From Allorhizobium pseudoryzae (GTDB lineage: Bacteria; Pseudomonadota; Alphaproteobacteria; Rhizobiales; Rhizobiaceae), in NCBI RefSeq assembly GCF_011046245.1, contig NZ_CP049241.1:1621001-1685000 (forward strand): 64,000 nt of DNA. Direction: 5' to 3'. Shown piece after piece: positions 47,976-58,445 of this stretch. How positions within the stretch are numbered: the first letter of the stretch is position 1; each line of letters begins with the position of its first letter. The position numbers were made by a program, and so were the translations under genes. Under the pieces are notes generated by a model. That model had not been told where the DNA came from. It saw only the letters and a program-made list of their open reading frames with translations, and ran no database searches.

Positions 47976-48715
47976 GCACGGCCTCCCTTGGCAGCGCGAA
48001 TGAGAGCAAGTGCTTCCATAGGGTCGATGCGGCCGTCATAGAGCGCGCGGCCGGAGATGGCGCCTTCGAGTTTTGCTGCATCCGGTTCCAGCATGCGGCG
48101 GATATCATCGAGCGAGGCGAGGCCGCCAGACGCGATGACGGGAATGGAGACGGCGTTCGCGAGTTCCAGCGTCGAGGACCAGTTGATGCCGGCCAGAATG
48201 CCGTCGCGGTCAATGTCGGTGTAGATCATCGCGGCCACACCGGCACCTTCGAACTTCTTCGCCAGTTCGATCACGCCGAGTTCGGAGGCTTCCGCCCAGC
48301 CCTCCACCGCCACCTTGCCGCCCTTGGCATCGATGCCGACGGCGATCTGGCCCGGGAACTTCTGGCAGGCCTCGATAACCAGCGCCGGGTTGCGCACGGC
48401 GACCGTGCCGAGAATGACGCGGGCGAGCCCGCGCGACAGCCAGGCTTCGATATGATCGAGCGTGCGGATGCCGCCGCCGAGCTGGACGGGATTGCTCGTC
48501 GCCTTCAGGATGGCATCGACGGCGAAACCATTGCGGCTTTCGCCGGCAAAGGCGCCATCCAGATCCACCACATGCAGCCATTCGAAACCCTGGTCCTGAA
48601 AGGCTCTGGCCTGGGCGGCAGGGTCCGGATTGTACACGGTCGCCTGGTCCATGTCGCCGAGCTTCAGGCGAACGCACTGGCCGTCCTTGAGGTCGATTGC
48701 GGGAAAAAGGATCAT
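47972..48715 (-). CDS. hisA: ProFAR isomerase HisA
   Basis: HisA isomerises ProFAR to PRFAR. It starts [17 protein letters not shown] with the catalytic aspartate near residue 8, followed by [13 protein letters not shown] near 80, the second catalytic aspartate in IYTDIDRDG near 130, and [13 protein letters not shown] near 175. The protein is 247 residues. Only one base separates its start from the hisH stop. Confidence 0.97.
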   Translation of the reverse strand: MILFPAIDLKDGQCVRLKLGDMDQATVYNPDPAAQARAFQDQGFEWLHVVDLDGAFAGESRNGFAVDAILKATSNPVQLGGGIRTLDHIEAWLSRGLARVILGTVAVRNPALVIEACQKFPGQIAVGIDAKGGKVAVEGWAEASELGVIELAKKFEGAGVAAMIYTDIDRDGILAGINWSSTLELANAVSIPVIASGGLASLDDIRRMLEPDAAKLEGAISGRALYDGRIDPMEALALIRAAKGGRA

Positions 48716-48716
48716 G

Positions 48717-49367
48717 TCAGGGCTTCCAGCGCAGGAAATTCGAAATCAGGGCAAGGCCAAGCGTCTGGCTCTTTTCCGGGTGAAACTGGGCACCGGCCGT
48801 GTTTCCATGCGCCACGAAGGCGGTGACCGCACCGCCGTATTCGGTGGTCGCCACGACATCATCCGGGTTTTCGGCGGCCAGATGATAGGAATGGACGAAA
48901 TAGGCGTGCAGACCGTCCGGCCCGGTCGTAATGCCGTCGAAGAGCGCGTGTGGCCGGTTGAGCGTCAGCGTATTCCAGCCGATTTGCGGGATCTTGAGGT
49001 TGGGATCGGAGGGCGTCATTTCCACCACATCGCCCTTGATCCAGCCGAACCCCTTCGTCACGTCCTTTTCCAGTCCGCGGGAGGCCATCAGCTGCATGCC
49101 GACGCAGATGCCGAGGAAGGGGCGACCCTTGGCCTGCACGCCGTCCAGAAGCGCCTCTTCCATGCCGGAAACGGCAGAAAGTCCGCGGCGGCAATCGGCA
49201 TAGGCGCCGACGCCCGGCAGAACGATGCGATCGGCCTTCGCGACCACGTCGGGATCGTCGGTCAGGATGATCTCGGCCTCAAGCGCGGCCTCGCGGGCTG
49301 CACGTTCGAAGGCCTTTGTTGCGGAACGGAGATTGCCCGATCCGTAGTCGATGATTGCAACGCGCAT
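48717..49367 (-). CDS. hisH: Imidazole glycerol phosphate synthase glutaminase subunit HisH
   Basis: HisH is the class I glutamine amidotransferase that feeds ammonia to HisF. The nucleophile cysteine is in [12 protein letters not shown] near residue 87, and the His-Glu pair is in [16 protein letters not shown] near 195. [15 protein letters not shown] opens the protein. The total is 216 residues. Its start overlaps the stop of the upstream DUF2628 gene. Confidence 0.97.
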   Translation of the reverse strand: MRVAIIDYGSGNLRSATKAFERAAREAALEAEIILTDDPDVVAKADRIVLPGVGAYADCRRGLSAVSGMEEALLDGVQAKGRPFLGICVGMQLMASRGLEKDVTKGFGWIKGDVVEMTPSDPNLKIPQIGWNTLTLNRPHALFDGITTGPDGLHAYFVHSYHLAAENPDDVVATTEYGGAVTAFVAHGNTAGAQFHPEKSQTLGLALISNFLRWKP

Positions 49368-49846
49368 CAGCGTCCTCCACCAAGGTCAAAAAGCCCAAGC
49401 GCCGGACCCTGTCGAGAGGCCGTCTGGGCGGGCGGGGAGAGGTTTTTCCAGTCGGTTACCGGAACGGCAGGCTTCGGTGTCTCGGCCGGAAGGTTCGAAA
49501 AGTAAATCATTTCGGCGGTTGAAAGATCCGGCGCCGCGACAACATCGGCCATGGTCCAGCCCTTGGCGAGGAGATGCCGCACGACGATTTGCCGCCCTTC
49601 CAGGCCGATCAGCAGGCCAAGCGCCAGTTCCGACAGCGTGCCGGCCCAGAAGAAACCGGACTGGTCACTGAGCCAGGCGGCCGCCAGTTGCGCCGCAAGA
49701 ACGGCGAGGCCCATCAGCCAGCAGCGATGAAACAGCAGCCAGAGCCCTGGAAACACGAAACCGAGCCAAGCAAATCTGTCCGCCAGGAAACGCGTCGAGG
49801 CATGATCGCGGCCTCCGGGGGGCGTCAGAACGAAATAGCTGATCAC
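49367..49846 (-). CDS. DUF2628 membrane protein inside the his operon
   Basis: This 159-residue protein of unknown function has hydrophobic segments at about 27-45 ([17 protein letters not shown]) and 47-58. A third region follows near 64-82. The C-terminal 75 residues are soluble, Pro/Ala-rich, and end LFDLGGGR. It fits DUF2628. It lies between hisB (16-base gap) and hisH (overlapping by its stop) and so is translated with the histidine enzymes, yet it has no recognisable enzyme motif. A role in membrane transport or none in histidine synthesis are both possible. Confidence 0.85.
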   Translation of the reverse strand: MISYFVLTPPGGRDHASTRFLADRFAWLGFVFPGLWLLFHRCWLMGLAVLAAQLAAAWLSDQSGFFWAGTLSELALGLLIGLEGRQIVVRHLLAKGWTMADVVAAPDLSTAEMIYFSNLPAETPKPAVPVTDWKNLSPPAQTASRQGPALGLFDLGGGR

Positions 49847-49863
49847 GGCTCCTCCTGACGGCG

Positions 49864-50460
49864 TCAGACCAGCGTGCCCTTGGTCGAGGGAACGCGGCCC
49901 GCCTGGCGCGGATCGATTTCGGTGGCCACGCGCAGCACGCGGGCAACCGCCTTGAAGCAGGTTTCCGCGATATGGTGGTTGTTGGCGCCGTAATGGTTCA
50001 TCACATGCAGCGTGATCCCGGCATTCTGGGCGAGCGCCTGGAAGAATTCCCGCACCAGTTCCGTATCGAACGTGCCGATCTTCGGCGCACTGAAGGTGAC
50101 GTTCCAGACCAGGAACGGCCGGCCGGAGAGGTCCACCGCCGCCTTCGTCATGGTCTCGTCCATGGCAAGATCGAGCGAGGCATAGCGGGTGATGCCGCGG
50201 CGGTCGCCGAGCGCCTTGGAAATCGCCTGGCCGATTGCAATGCCGGTATCTTCGACCGAGTGGTGGTCGTCGATGTGCAGGTCGCCCTTGCAGTCGATTT
50301 CCATGTCGATCAGCGAATGTCGCGACAGCTGCTCCAGCATGTGGTCGAAAAAACCGATACCCGTCTCGATCTTCGAGGATCCTGTTCCGTCCAGGTTGAC
50401 GGTCACGGAAATCGAAGTCTCGTTCGTCTTGCGCGAAACGGAAGCGCGGCGCTCGCTCAT
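49864..50460 (-). CDS. hisB: Imidazoleglycerol-phosphate dehydratase HisB
   Basis: HisB dehydrates IGP to imidazole acetol phosphate. The 198-residue monofunctional form shows the metal-binding motifs [16 protein letters not shown] near residue 34 and [14 protein letters not shown] near 62, then [12 protein letters not shown] near 155. The start [12 protein letters not shown] at 50460 is where similarity begins; the frame runs on to 51252 but there it is antisense to hslV. It heads the leftward hisB-DUF2628-hisHAFE-coaA unit. Confidence 0.96.
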   Translation of the reverse strand: MSERRASVSRKTNETSISVTVNLDGTGSSKIETGIGFFDHMLEQLSRHSLIDMEIDCKGDLHIDDHHSVEDTGIAIGQAISKALGDRRGITRYASLDLAMDETMTKAAVDLSGRPFLVWNVTFSAPKIGTFDTELVREFFQALAQNAGITLHVMNHYGANNHHIAETCFKAVARVLRVATEIDPRQAGRVPSTKGTLV

Positions 50461-50559
50461 CTTGTCCACCGGATTCTCAGTGATTGCTGGGCCTTGGTCT
50501 GATCTGCGCTGCTTATCAGCCACGCCGCGGCGGTGCAAACGATTCCGCGAGATCAACCG

Positions 50560-50577
50560 CTTCCCGTCAACGGGAAG
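50560..50577. promoter_or_regulatory. Palindrome between hisB and hslV
   Basis: CTTCCCGT and ACGGGAAG are perfect 8-bp arms around CA in the 216-base divergent region 50461-50676. It may be an operator or an RNA hairpin in a leader. A weak promoter-like TTGCAA (50585-50590) lies just to the right, facing hslV. I see no clear heat-shock (RpoH) promoter. Confidence 0.4.
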
Positions 50578-50676
50578 CCCGTATTTGCAATCGTGGCACC
50601 ACCACTTACATGTGGCTGAACAGCCGGAATGGACCGGCATGACAGAGGCCCGGTGTCTGGGCCGACAGGTGTGAGT

Positions 50677-51201
50677 ATGACGACAATTATTACCGTGCGG
50701 AAAGGCGGAAAGGTCATCATGGCCGGTGACGGTCAGGTGAGCCTTGGCCAGACCGTGATGAAGGGCAATGCGCGCAAGGTGCGCCGGATCGGCAAGGGCG
50801 AGGTGATCGCCGGTTTTGCCGGGGCGACCGCGGATGCCTTCACCCTTCTCGACCGACTGGAAAAGAAGCTCGAGCAGTATCCCGGCCAGCTGATGCGGGC
50901 CGCCGTCGAGCTGGCCAAGGACTGGCGGACCGATAAATATCTGCGCAATCTCGAAGCCATGATGCTGGTGGCCGACAAGAGCGTCACGCTCGCCGTCACC
51001 GGCAATGGCGATGTGCTGGAGCCGGAACACGGCACGATCGCCATCGGTTCGGGCGGAAACTTCGCCTATGCGGCGGCGCGCGCCATGATGGATTCGGACA
51101 AATCCGCCGAAGAGATCGCCAGGCGTGCCCTCGATATCGCCGCCGACATCTGCGTCTACACCAACCACAATCTCGTGGTCGAAACGCTCGACGCCGAATA
51201 A
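50677..51201 (+). CDS. hslV: ATP-dependent protease peptidase subunit HslV (ClpQ)
   Basis: HslV is the proteasome-like chamber of the HslUV protease. The 174-residue protein begins [20 protein letters not shown]; the threonine at position 2 becomes the catalytic N-terminal nucleophile after methionine removal. GNARKVRRI near 30 and [14 protein letters not shown] near 125 are typical. ATG at 50677 is chosen because of that threonine; the frame extends to 50629 without support. hslU follows by 73 bases. Confidence 0.96.
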   Translation: MTTIITVRKGGKVIMAGDGQVSLGQTVMKGNARKVRRIGKGEVIAGFAGATADAFTLLDRLEKKLEQYPGQLMRAAVELAKDWRTDKYLRNLEAMMLVADKSVTLAVTGNGDVLEPEHGTIAIGSGGNFAYAAARAMMDSDKSAEEIARRALDIAADICVYTNHNLVVETLDAE

Positions 51202-51274
51202 CATCATCCCAGCAACGGGTCTTGGCCGCCGGGCTTGATGAGCCGGCCGCAAGAGACGCCGAAGAGGTTTACAT

Positions 51275-52582
51275 ATGACGACTTTTTCCCCCCGCGAGAT
51301 CGTCTCGGAACTGGACCGCTACATCATCGGCCAGCATGACGCCAAACGCGCCGTCGCGATCGCGCTTAGAAACCGCTGGCGCCGCCAGCAGCTGGACGAG
51401 AGCCTGCGCGACGAGGTGATGCCGAAGAACATCCTGATGATCGGCCCGACCGGCGTCGGCAAGACGGAAATCTCCCGCCGCCTCGCCAAGCTCGCCGGCG
51501 CGCCCTTCATCAAGGTGGAAGCCACCAAGTTCACCGAGGTCGGTTATGTCGGCCGCGACGTCGAGCAGATCATCCGCGACCTGGTCGAGATCGGCATCGG
51601 TCTGGTGCGCGAAAAGAAGCGCGCCGAGGTGCAGACCAAGGCGCATCAGAGTGCCGAAGAGCGTGTTCTCGACGCACTCGTCGGCGCCACGGCCTCGCCT
51701 GCCACCCGGGACACATTCCGCAAGAAGCTGCGCAATGGCGAGCTGGACGACAAGGAGATCGATGTCGAGGTGGCCGACAGCGGCTCCGGCATGCCGGGCT
51801 TCGAGATTCCGGGCATGCCGGGCGCCAACATCGGCGTGCTGAACCTGTCGGAAATGTTCGGCAAGGCCATGGGCGGCCGCACGAAGAAGATCCGCACCAC
51901 TGTGGCGAAGTCATACGGCGAACTGATCCGCGACGAAAGCGACAAGCTGATCGACAACGAGGTCATCCAGCGCGAGGCGGTCCGCTCCGTCGAAAACGAC
52001 GGCATCGTCTTCCTCGACGAGATCGACAAGATCGCTGCGCGTGATGGCGGCATGGGGGCGGGCGTCTCCCGCGAGGGCGTGCAGCGTGATCTGCTGCCGC
52101 TGGTGGAAGGCACGACGGTTTCGACGAAATACGGCCCCGTGAAGACGGATCATATCCTCTTCATCGCCTCCGGCGCCTTCCACGTGGCCAAGCCGTCGGA
52201 CCTTCTGCCGGAACTGCAGGGCCGCCTGCCGATCCGCGTCGAGCTGAAGCCGCTGTCGAAAGAGGATTTCCGCCGCATCCTGACGGAGACGGAAGCAAGC
52301 CTCATCCGCCAGTACCGGGCGCTGATGGAGACCGAGCAGCTGTCGCTTGATTTCACCGAAGATGCGATCGATGCGCTGGCCGATGTCGCCGTGCACCTCA
52401 ACTCCTCGGTCGAGAATATCGGCGCGCGCCGCCTGCAGACGGTGATGGAGCGGGTTCTGGACGAGATTTCGTTCCACGCGCCCGACCGGCCCGGAACGAC
52501 GGTGATGATCGACGCGGACTATGTGCGCAAGCACGTGGGCGACATCGCGGCCGATACCGATCTCTCCCGCTACATCCTGTAA
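51275..52582 (+). CDS. hslU: ATP-dependent protease ATPase subunit HslU (ClpY)
   Basis: HslU is the hexameric AAA+ unfoldase that feeds HslV. The 435-residue protein has Walker [15 protein letters not shown] near residue 57 and the intermediate domain from about 110 to 235. Walker [13 protein letters not shown] follows near 245, and [21 protein letters not shown] near 385 is the sensor-2 region. The C-terminal tail DTDLSRYIL docks into HslV. A terminator follows. Confidence 0.98.
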   Translation: MTTFSPREIVSELDRYIIGQHDAKRAVAIALRNRWRRQQLDESLRDEVMPKNILMIGPTGVGKTEISRRLAKLAGAPFIKVEATKFTEVGYVGRDVEQIIRDLVEIGIGLVREKKRAEVQTKAHQSAEERVLDALVGATASPATRDTFRKKLRNGELDDKEIDVEVADSGSGMPGFEIPGMPGANIGVLNLSEMFGKAMGGRTKKIRTTVAKSYGELIRDESDKLIDNEVIQREAVRSVENDGIVFLDEIDKIAARDGGMGAGVSREGVQRDLLPLVEGTTVSTKYGPVKTDHILFIASGAFHVAKPSDLLPELQGRLPIRVELKPLSKEDFRRILTETEASLIRQYRALMETEQLSLDFTEDAIDALADVAVHLNSSVENIGARRLQTVMERVLDEISFHAPDRPGTTVMIDADYVRKHVGDIAADTDLSRYIL

Positions 52583-52641
52583 AGCGTGGCGGCAGGGCAA
52601 CGCCGGGCACCATCCGGATCGCGCCTGACGGGAAAGTGAGA

Positions 52642-52671
52642 GGGGCGGGCTCGACTCCGCCCCCTGCTTTT
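52642..52671 (+). terminator. Probable terminator of hslVU
   Basis: GGGGCGG (52642-52648) pairs with CCGCCCC (52657-52663) around an 8-base loop, then CTGCTTTT follows. Confidence 0.7.
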
Positions 52672-52784
52672 CAGTAAGGGATCATGCATAGAATGCGTGA
52701 CGCTTCATCAGGGTGATTCGCAGGCGGTTCGCGCTTCCTCTCGACGATCGACGACCGAACAGCCATCTGCAAGGATGCTGCATT

Positions 52785-53732
52785 TTGCAAAAGTTCGTAT
52801 TGGCATTGGTGATGGTGCTCTGCTGGGCCTTGCCTGACGTGCAGGCCGGCGGCTTGTCCGTTGTTCCGTCGGGCAACCGCAATGCCGAACAGCCCAAGGT
52901 GCCCGGTGCTTCGTTTCGCCGAACACGAGCCGGCAAGACCACCTTTGACGAGAAATACGAGAAGATCCGCGATCTGCTCGCAAGCGATTCGGCGCTGATC
53001 TCCAAGATCAAGCAGACCGCCCGCCAGTACGACATCGACCCGATCCATATGATCGGCGCGATCGTCGGCGAGCATACCTTTAACGTCGATGCCTATGATC
53101 GCCTGCAGTCCTATTACGTGAAGGCCGCAGCCTATGCCGGCGACAGCTTCCGTTTCGGCTACAAGGGCCAGTCCATCGGCGATTTCGTCGGCAAGCCGGA
53201 ATTCGAGAAATGCGCAAGCCTTTCGGATTCCTACAAGCTGTGGTCCTGCCGTGAAGATGTGTGGGAGAAGGTCTTCCGCGGCAATCGCGTCGACGGCGTC
53301 TCCTATCCGGACAACCGTTTCAGCGCCGTCTTCTTCCAGCCCTTTTATGCCGGCCAGACCTTTGGTCTCGGCCAGATCAATCCGCTGACGGCTCTAATGC
53401 AGTCCGATCTGGTGGCGCGCCGCTCCGGTTATCCGAAGCTGGATGCGTCCGATGCCAATGATGTCTATCGGGCCATCATGGACCCGGACAAATCGCTTGC
53501 TTACATGGCCGCGACCATTCGCCGTTCGATCGACGATTACGCCGACATTGCCGGCATGGACATTTCCCGCAACCCTGGCATCACCGCCACGTTGTATAAT
53601 GTCGGCAATTCCGCCAAGCGTGCCGCAGCGCTGGCGGCCCGCAACCGCAATGGCGGATTCTCCTGGCCGGAGGAGAATTATTACGGCTGGCTGGTCAACG
53701 ACAAGCTGGATGAATTGAAATCGCTTCTGTGA
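52785..53732 (+). CDS. DUF1402 exported protein
   Basis: This protein of unknown function fits DUF1402. I start at the TTG at 52785, because AAGGATG lies 7 bases upstream and the product then opens with a clean signal peptide, MQKFVLALVMVLCWALPDVQA; this gives 315 residues. The frame from GTG at 52713 would bury that signal. The body contains YDIDPIHMIGAIVGEHTFN, FGLGQINPLTA and YMAATIRRSIDDYAD, in the order E...GLGQ...YxA seen in lytic transglycosylase-like domains. A peptidoglycan-cleaving role is therefore possible but not shown. Confidence 0.82.
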   Translation: MQKFVLALVMVLCWALPDVQAGGLSVVPSGNRNAEQPKVPGASFRRTRAGKTTFDEKYEKIRDLLASDSALISKIKQTARQYDIDPIHMIGAIVGEHTFNVDAYDRLQSYYVKAAAYAGDSFRFGYKGQSIGDFVGKPEFEKCASLSDSYKLWSCREDVWEKVFRGNRVDGVSYPDNRFSAVFFQPFYAGQTFGLGQINPLTALMQSDLVARRSGYPKLDASDANDVYRAIMDPDKSLAYMAATIRRSIDDYADIAGMDISRNPGITATLYNVGNSAKRAAALAARNRNGGFSWPEENYYGWLVNDKLDELKSLL

Positions 53733-53778
53733 GTGCCGATATCAGCGGTTGGTGATCCTCAAGGACAGGAAGCAACCG

Positions 53779-55182
53779 ATGGATATGCGCCCGGAGCCCT
53801 TCGAACCGCCGGCACCCGTTCCACGCACCTATGCGCCGAGCAAGCTCGAGATCATACGCACGGTCCTGCGCAATCCGTTGGAGCTGTGGGGCGCGCCCTC
53901 CTACACGCTGCCCTGGATCGAAACGAAGTTCTTCTCCGAGCGGACCTTGATCATCAACCACCCCGGCCTGATCCGCCATGTTCTGGTGGACAATGCCGCC
54001 AACTATCGGATGGCGGAGGTGCGGCAGCTGATCCTGCGGCCGATCCTGCGGGACGGCCTTCTGACGGCCGAGGGGCCGGTCTGGAAGCGGTCGCGAAAGG
54101 CCGTTGCCCCGGTCTTCACGCCGCGCCACGCCAAGGGTTTTGCGAACCGAATGCTGGCGAAATCCGAGGACTATGCGGACAAATATGCCGATGTCGGTTC
54201 GTCGGGCAGGGTTGAAGACGTCTCGATCGACATGGCCGAGCTCACCTTCGCCATCCTGATCGATACGCTGTTTTCCGGCGACGTGGTCACCGACAGCGAG
54301 CGTTTTTCCGATGACGTCGAGGCGCTCTTGCATCGGATGGGTCGGGTCGATCCGATGGACCTCCTGCGGGCGCCGCCCTGGGTTCCGCGTCTCAGACGCA
54401 TCGGCGGCCCGAAAGTCATGGATCACTTCCGCGGTATCGTTCGCCAGACGATGGAGAAGCGGAAGGCGAAGATGGTGGAAGACCGCGCCGCGACGCCGGA
54501 CGACCTCTTGACCCTTCTTCTCGATCTGGATGGCCCCGATGGCCTGACCCTGGACGAGATCGAGGACAATATCCTGACGTTCATCGGGGCCGGTCATGAA
54601 ACGACAGCGCGGGCCATGGCCTGGACGCTCTATTGCGTGGCGAAGTCGCCGCATATCCGCGAAGCGATGGAGCGCGAAATCGATAGCGTGCTGGCCACCG
54701 GCGCCGAACCGGTGGAATGGCTGGACCGCATGCCTTACGTGCGCGCCGCCTTCGAGGAGGCTATGCGGCTTTACCCGCCAGCGCCATCGCTCAACCGCGA
54801 AGCCATCGAAGACGACCAGTGGACGAGCCCGGATGGCAAAACGGTGCATATCGCCGCCGGCACCACGGCTCTGGTGATGCCCTGGACCCTGCATCGGCAT
54901 GTGCTTTACTGGGAGAAACCCCGCGCGTTCATGCCGGAACGGTTCCTGCCGGAAAATCGCGGCAAGATCGACCGTTTCCAGTATCTTCCCTTTGGCGCCG
55001 GCCCCAGGGTCTGCATCGGTGCGACCTTTGCCATGCAGGAAGCGGTGATCGCCTTGGCGGTGCTGTTGTCGCGGTTTCGCTTCGATGCCTTGCCGGGGGT
55101 CAACCCATGGCCGATCCAGCGGCTGACCACCCAACCGCGGGACGGTTTGCCCCTCAGGGTGACGCTGCGCAACAGGCATTGA
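53779..55182 (+). CDS. Cytochrome P450
   Basis: This 467-residue haem monooxygenase has the I-helix oxygen-activating motif FIGAGHETTARAM near 275, the ExxR pair in FEEAMRLYPPAPS near 335 and the haem-binding FGAGPRVCIGATFA near 415 with the axial cysteine. There is no membrane anchor, so it should be soluble and need separate redox partners, none of which are encoded nearby. ATG at 53779 follows an AGGA-rich ribosome-binding site. The C-terminal region resembles the CYP4/CYP102-like bacterial groups. The substrate is unknown; fatty acids are one guess. Confidence 0.95.
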   Translation: MDMRPEPFEPPAPVPRTYAPSKLEIIRTVLRNPLELWGAPSYTLPWIETKFFSERTLIINHPGLIRHVLVDNAANYRMAEVRQLILRPILRDGLLTAEGPVWKRSRKAVAPVFTPRHAKGFANRMLAKSEDYADKYADVGSSGRVEDVSIDMAELTFAILIDTLFSGDVVTDSERFSDDVEALLHRMGRVDPMDLLRAPPWVPRLRRIGGPKVMDHFRGIVRQTMEKRKAKMVEDRAATPDDLLTLLLDLDGPDGLTLDEIEDNILTFIGAGHETTARAMAWTLYCVAKSPHIREAMEREIDSVLATGAEPVEWLDRMPYVRAAFEEAMRLYPPAPSLNREAIEDDQWTSPDGKTVHIAAGTTALVMPWTLHRHVLYWEKPRAFMPERFLPENRGKIDRFQYLPFGAGPRVCIGATFAMQEAVIALAVLLSRFRFDALPGVNPWPIQRLTTQPRDGLPLRVTLRNRH

Positions 55183-55303
55183 ACAGGTCATGGGCGGCCA
55201 GTCGCAGGATCGCGTCGGCGTCGTCTTCCACCATTGCTGCATTGACTAAGGCCCCCGGGCGCGCAAAAACCTCTGGCAACACTGGTCAACATGGAGGACG
55301 CGG

Positions 55304-57472
55304 ATGAGCCGCATTGAACGCAATGGTCTGGCAATCGACGAGGCGCTGCTGACCTTTCTGACGGAGGAAGCGCTTCCCGGTAGTGGCATCGATCCCGATC
55401 ATTTCTTTGCCGAGTTTTCCACGATTATTCAGGATCTTGCGCCGAAGAACCGGGCGCTGCTGGCCAAACGCGACCGCTTCCAGGAAAAGCTCGACGAGTG
55501 GTACCGCAAGAACGGCGCCCCTTCGGATCTGGAAGCCTATGAGGCCTTCCTGCGCGAGATCGGTTACCTTCTGCCCGAGGGACCGGATTTCCAGGTGACC
55601 ACGGAAAACGTCGATCCGGAAATCGCGGAAATTGCCGGTCCGCAGCTGGTCGTGCCGGTGATGAATGCGCGCTATGCGCTGAACGCGGCGAACGCGCGCT
55701 GGGGTTCGCTCTACGACGCGCTTTACGGTACGGATGCGATTGCCGAGGCCGATGGCGCGGAAAAGGGTGCCGGCTACAATCCGGTGCGCGGCGCCAAGGT
55801 GATCGCCTGGGCTCGCAATTTCCTCGATCAGTCGGCGCCGATCGAGGGCGCACGCTGGAGCGAGGCAACGGGCTTTGCCGTCGTTGATGGCGCGCTGGTG
55901 ATCAAGGCCGGCGAGGCCGCCCTGTCGCTGGCCGATCCCGCCCAGTTTGCCGGCTATCAGGGAGATGCTTCTGCGCCGATGCGCCTTCTGTTCGCCAAGA
56001 ACCGGCTGCATGTCGAAATCCGAATCGATGCCTCGACGGCGATCGGCAAGGATGATCCGGCGCATATCTCCGATGTCGGGCTCGAATCGGCCATCACCAC
56101 CATCATGGACTGCGAGGATTCGGTCGCGGCCGTCGATGCCGAAGACAAGGTCGTCGTCTACCGCAACTGGCTGGGCCTCATGCAGGGTGACCTGAAGGAG
56201 ACCGTCAACAAGGGCGGCAAGATTTTTACCCGCGCTCTTAATCCGGACCTAACATTCACCGCACCGGATGGCTCGAACCTCACGGTGCATGCCCGTTCGC
56301 TCATGCTGGTGCGCAATGTCGGCCACCTGATGACGAACCCGGCGATCCTGGATCGCGATGGCCGTGAAGTGCCGGAAGGCATCATGGACGCCATGGTGAC
56401 GGCGCTGATTGCGCTTCGCGACGTCGGTCCGAACGGACGCCGGCAGAACTCCCGCACGGGCTCCATGTATGTCGTAAAGCCCAAGATGCATGGACCGGAA
56501 GAGGTGGCCTTCGCCTGCGAGATCTTCGATCGGGTGGAAAAGGCGCTCGGCATGCCGGCGAACACGATCAAGATGGGCATCATGGATGAGGAGCGCCGCA
56601 CCACGGTGAACCTCAAGGAATGCATTCGCGCAGCCCGCGAGCGCGTGGTCTTCATCAACACCGGCTTCCTCGACCGCACCGGCGACGAGATCCACACCTC
56701 CATGGAAGCCGGCCCGATGATCCGCAAGGGCGACATGAAGCAGGCGGCCTGGATCGCAGCCTACGAGAACTGGAACGTCGATATCGGTTTGGCCTGTGGC
56801 CTGTCGGGTCATGCGCAAATCGGCAAGGGCATGTGGGCCATGCCGGACCTGATGGCGGCGATGCTGGAGCAGAAGATCGCCCATCCCAAAGCCGGGGCCA
56901 ACACCGCCTGGGTTCCATCGCCGACGGCGGCGACCCTGCATGCCACGCATTACCACAAGATCAACGTGGCTGAAGTGCAGGACGGCCTGAAGTCGCGTGC
57001 CCGCGCCAAACTGTCCGACATCCTGTCGGTGCCGGTGGCCGAGCGTCCGAACTGGACGCCGGAAGAGGTGCAGCGCGAGCTGGACAACAATGCGCAGGGC
57101 ATTCTGGGGTATGTCGTGCGCTGGATTGACCAGGGTGTCGGCTGCTCCAAGGTGCCGGACATCAACAATGTCGGCCTGATGGAAGACCGCGCAACGCTGC
57201 GCATTTCCGCACAGCACATGGCGAACTGGCTGCATCATGGCCTGGTGACCGAAGCGCAGGTGATCGAGACTATGAAGCGCATGGCCGCGATCGTTGACCA
57301 GCAGAATGCCGGCGATCCGCTCTACCAGCCGATGGCCGGCCGCTTTGACGACTCGGTTGCCTTCCAGGCGGCGCTCGATCTTGTCCTGAAGGGCCGCGAG
57401 CAGCCGAACGGCTACACCGAACCGGTCCTGCACCGTCGCCGGCTGGAAGCCAAGCAGAAGGTGGTGGCTTGA
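55304..57472 (+). CDS. glcB: Malate synthase G GlcB
   Basis: GlcB condenses glyoxylate with acetyl-CoA to malate in glyoxylate metabolism. The 722-residue length is typical of the monomeric G form, with [20 protein letters not shown] near 265, [22 protein letters not shown] near 385, [20 protein letters not shown] near 425 and [14 protein letters not shown] near 545. GGAGGAC lies ahead of the ATG. No isocitrate lyase or glc operon gene is adjacent. A strong terminator follows. Confidence 0.97.
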   Translation: MSRIERNGLAIDEALLTFLTEEALPGSGIDPDHFFAEFSTIIQDLAPKNRALLAKRDRFQEKLDEWYRKNGAPSDLEAYEAFLREIGYLLPEGPDFQVTTENVDPEIAEIAGPQLVVPVMNARYALNAANARWGSLYDALYGTDAIAEADGAEKGAGYNPVRGAKVIAWARNFLDQSAPIEGARWSEATGFAVVDGALVIKAGEAALSLADPAQFAGYQGDASAPMRLLFAKNRLHVEIRIDASTAIGKDDPAHISDVGLESAITTIMDCEDSVAAVDAEDKVVVYRNWLGLMQGDLKETVNKGGKIFTRALNPDLTFTAPDGSNLTVHARSLMLVRNVGHLMTNPAILDRDGREVPEGIMDAMVTALIALRDVGPNGRRQNSRTGSMYVVKPKMHGPEEVAFACEIFDRVEKALGMPANTIKMGIMDEERRTTVNLKECIRAARERVVFINTGFLDRTGDEIHTSMEAGPMIRKGDMKQAAWIAAYENWNVDIGLACGLSGHAQIGKGMWAMPDLMAAMLEQKIAHPKAGANTAWVPSPTAATLHATHYHKINVAEVQDGLKSRARAKLSDILSVPVAERPNWTPEEVQRELDNNAQGILGYVVRWIDQGVGCSKVPDINNVGLMEDRATLRISAQHMANWLHHGLVTEAQVIETMKRMAAIVDQQNAGDPLYQPMAGRFDDSVAFQAALDLVLKGREQPNGYTEPVLHRRRLEAKQKVVA

Positions 57473-57542
57473 GCCGCCTGTAAGGCCGGGGGTGGTGGAA
57501 ACACAAACCCCGGCAATCGTCTCTTCAAAACCCCCGAAACGA

Positions 57543-57569
57543 AAAACGGCGCGAAATCCGCGCCGTTTT
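57543..57569. terminator. Bidirectional intrinsic terminator between glcB and the L,D-transpeptidase gene
   Basis: AAAACGGCGCG and CGCGCCGTTTT form an 11-bp perfect stem with a 5-base loop between convergent genes. Confidence 0.9.
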
Positions 57570-57591
57570 GCTGTTTGACGGATGCTGATCT

Positions 57592-58269
57592 TTACTGGAT
57601 CACGACGACCTTGGTCTGGCGGCCGGGACGCACGCGGCTGTAGAGATCGATCACGTCCTGGTTCATCAGGCGGATGCAGCCCGACGAGGCGGCCGTGCCG
57701 ATGGACGCCCATTCCGGCGTGCCATGCAGACGGAACAGGGTGTCCTGGCCCTTCTCGTTGAAGAGATACATGGCGCGCGCGCCGAGCGGATTGCTGAGGC
57801 CGGGGCCCATGCCGTCTTCGACGTAACGGGCAACATCCGGCTTGCGCACCGCCATTTCCTTCGGCGGATGCCAGGTCGGCCATTCCTGCTTCCAGGCCAC
57901 ATAGGCCTCACCGGACCAGGCGAACCCCTGCTTGCCGACGCCGATCCCGTAACGGACCGCCCTGCCGTTCGGCAGGATATAATAAAGGAACCGCTCCCGC
58001 GTGTTGACGATGATCGTGCCCGGCTGTTCATTGGTCTGAAACTCAACGATCTGCCGATGGAACTTCTTGTCGAGCCGGCTGATCGGAATGGCCGGCAGGC
58101 TGTAGCCCGCATCGGTCACCGGGCCATAGGCGTCGCTGAAGATCTCGGTGGTCTGCGTGCGGACGGCAACGTCCTTCGGCTTGTCCTTGGTGTCAGACGT
58201 CGTGGAGCAACCGGCCAGGGCGAGGGATGCCAACAGGCCGGACGCAAGCATGCTTGTGCGGATGCGCAT
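57592..58269 (-). CDS. L,D-transpeptidase (YkuD family) lipoprotein
   Basis: L,D-transpeptidases form 3-3 crosslinks in peptidoglycan or attach proteins to it; rhizobia use many. The start at 58269 gives a lipoprotein signal, MRIRTSMLASGLLASLALAGC, with lipobox LAGC and cysteine near residue 21. The YkuD domain runs from about residue 85. Its active site is HGTPEWASIGTAASSGCIRL near 190-209, with the catalytic cysteine in SGCIRL. Total 225 residues. The frame extends to 58362, but that part is not credible. It is likely periplasmic and anchored. Confidence 0.93.
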   Translation of the reverse strand: MRIRTSMLASGLLASLALAGCSTTSDTKDKPKDVAVRTQTTEIFSDAYGPVTDAGYSLPAIPISRLDKKFHRQIVEFQTNEQPGTIIVNTRERFLYYILPNGRAVRYGIGVGKQGFAWSGEAYVAWKQEWPTWHPPKEMAVRKPDVARYVEDGMGPGLSNPLGARAMYLFNEKGQDTLFRLHGTPEWASIGTAASSGCIRLMNQDVIDLYSRVRPGRQTKVVVIQ

Positions 58270-58445
58270 GGAATTCTCTTGCAACAGGGGTGGAAGCAAA
58301 GACGGGTGAAACCATCTTTTGATGCAAGGTTTATTTTCGTTTAGACGAGCTTGGCAAGGCACGTTTCAGTCAGCTCTCTTCGCGGCTGCACAAATGAAGT
58401 GGCCATTGTCTTTTTGCAACATCTGGAACAGGGGAAGGATCCGCC

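Noticed and set aside
50461..51252. N-terminal extension of hisB by about 260 codons
   Set aside because: The added part lies antisense to hslV and across its promoter; HisB similarity begins at 50460.
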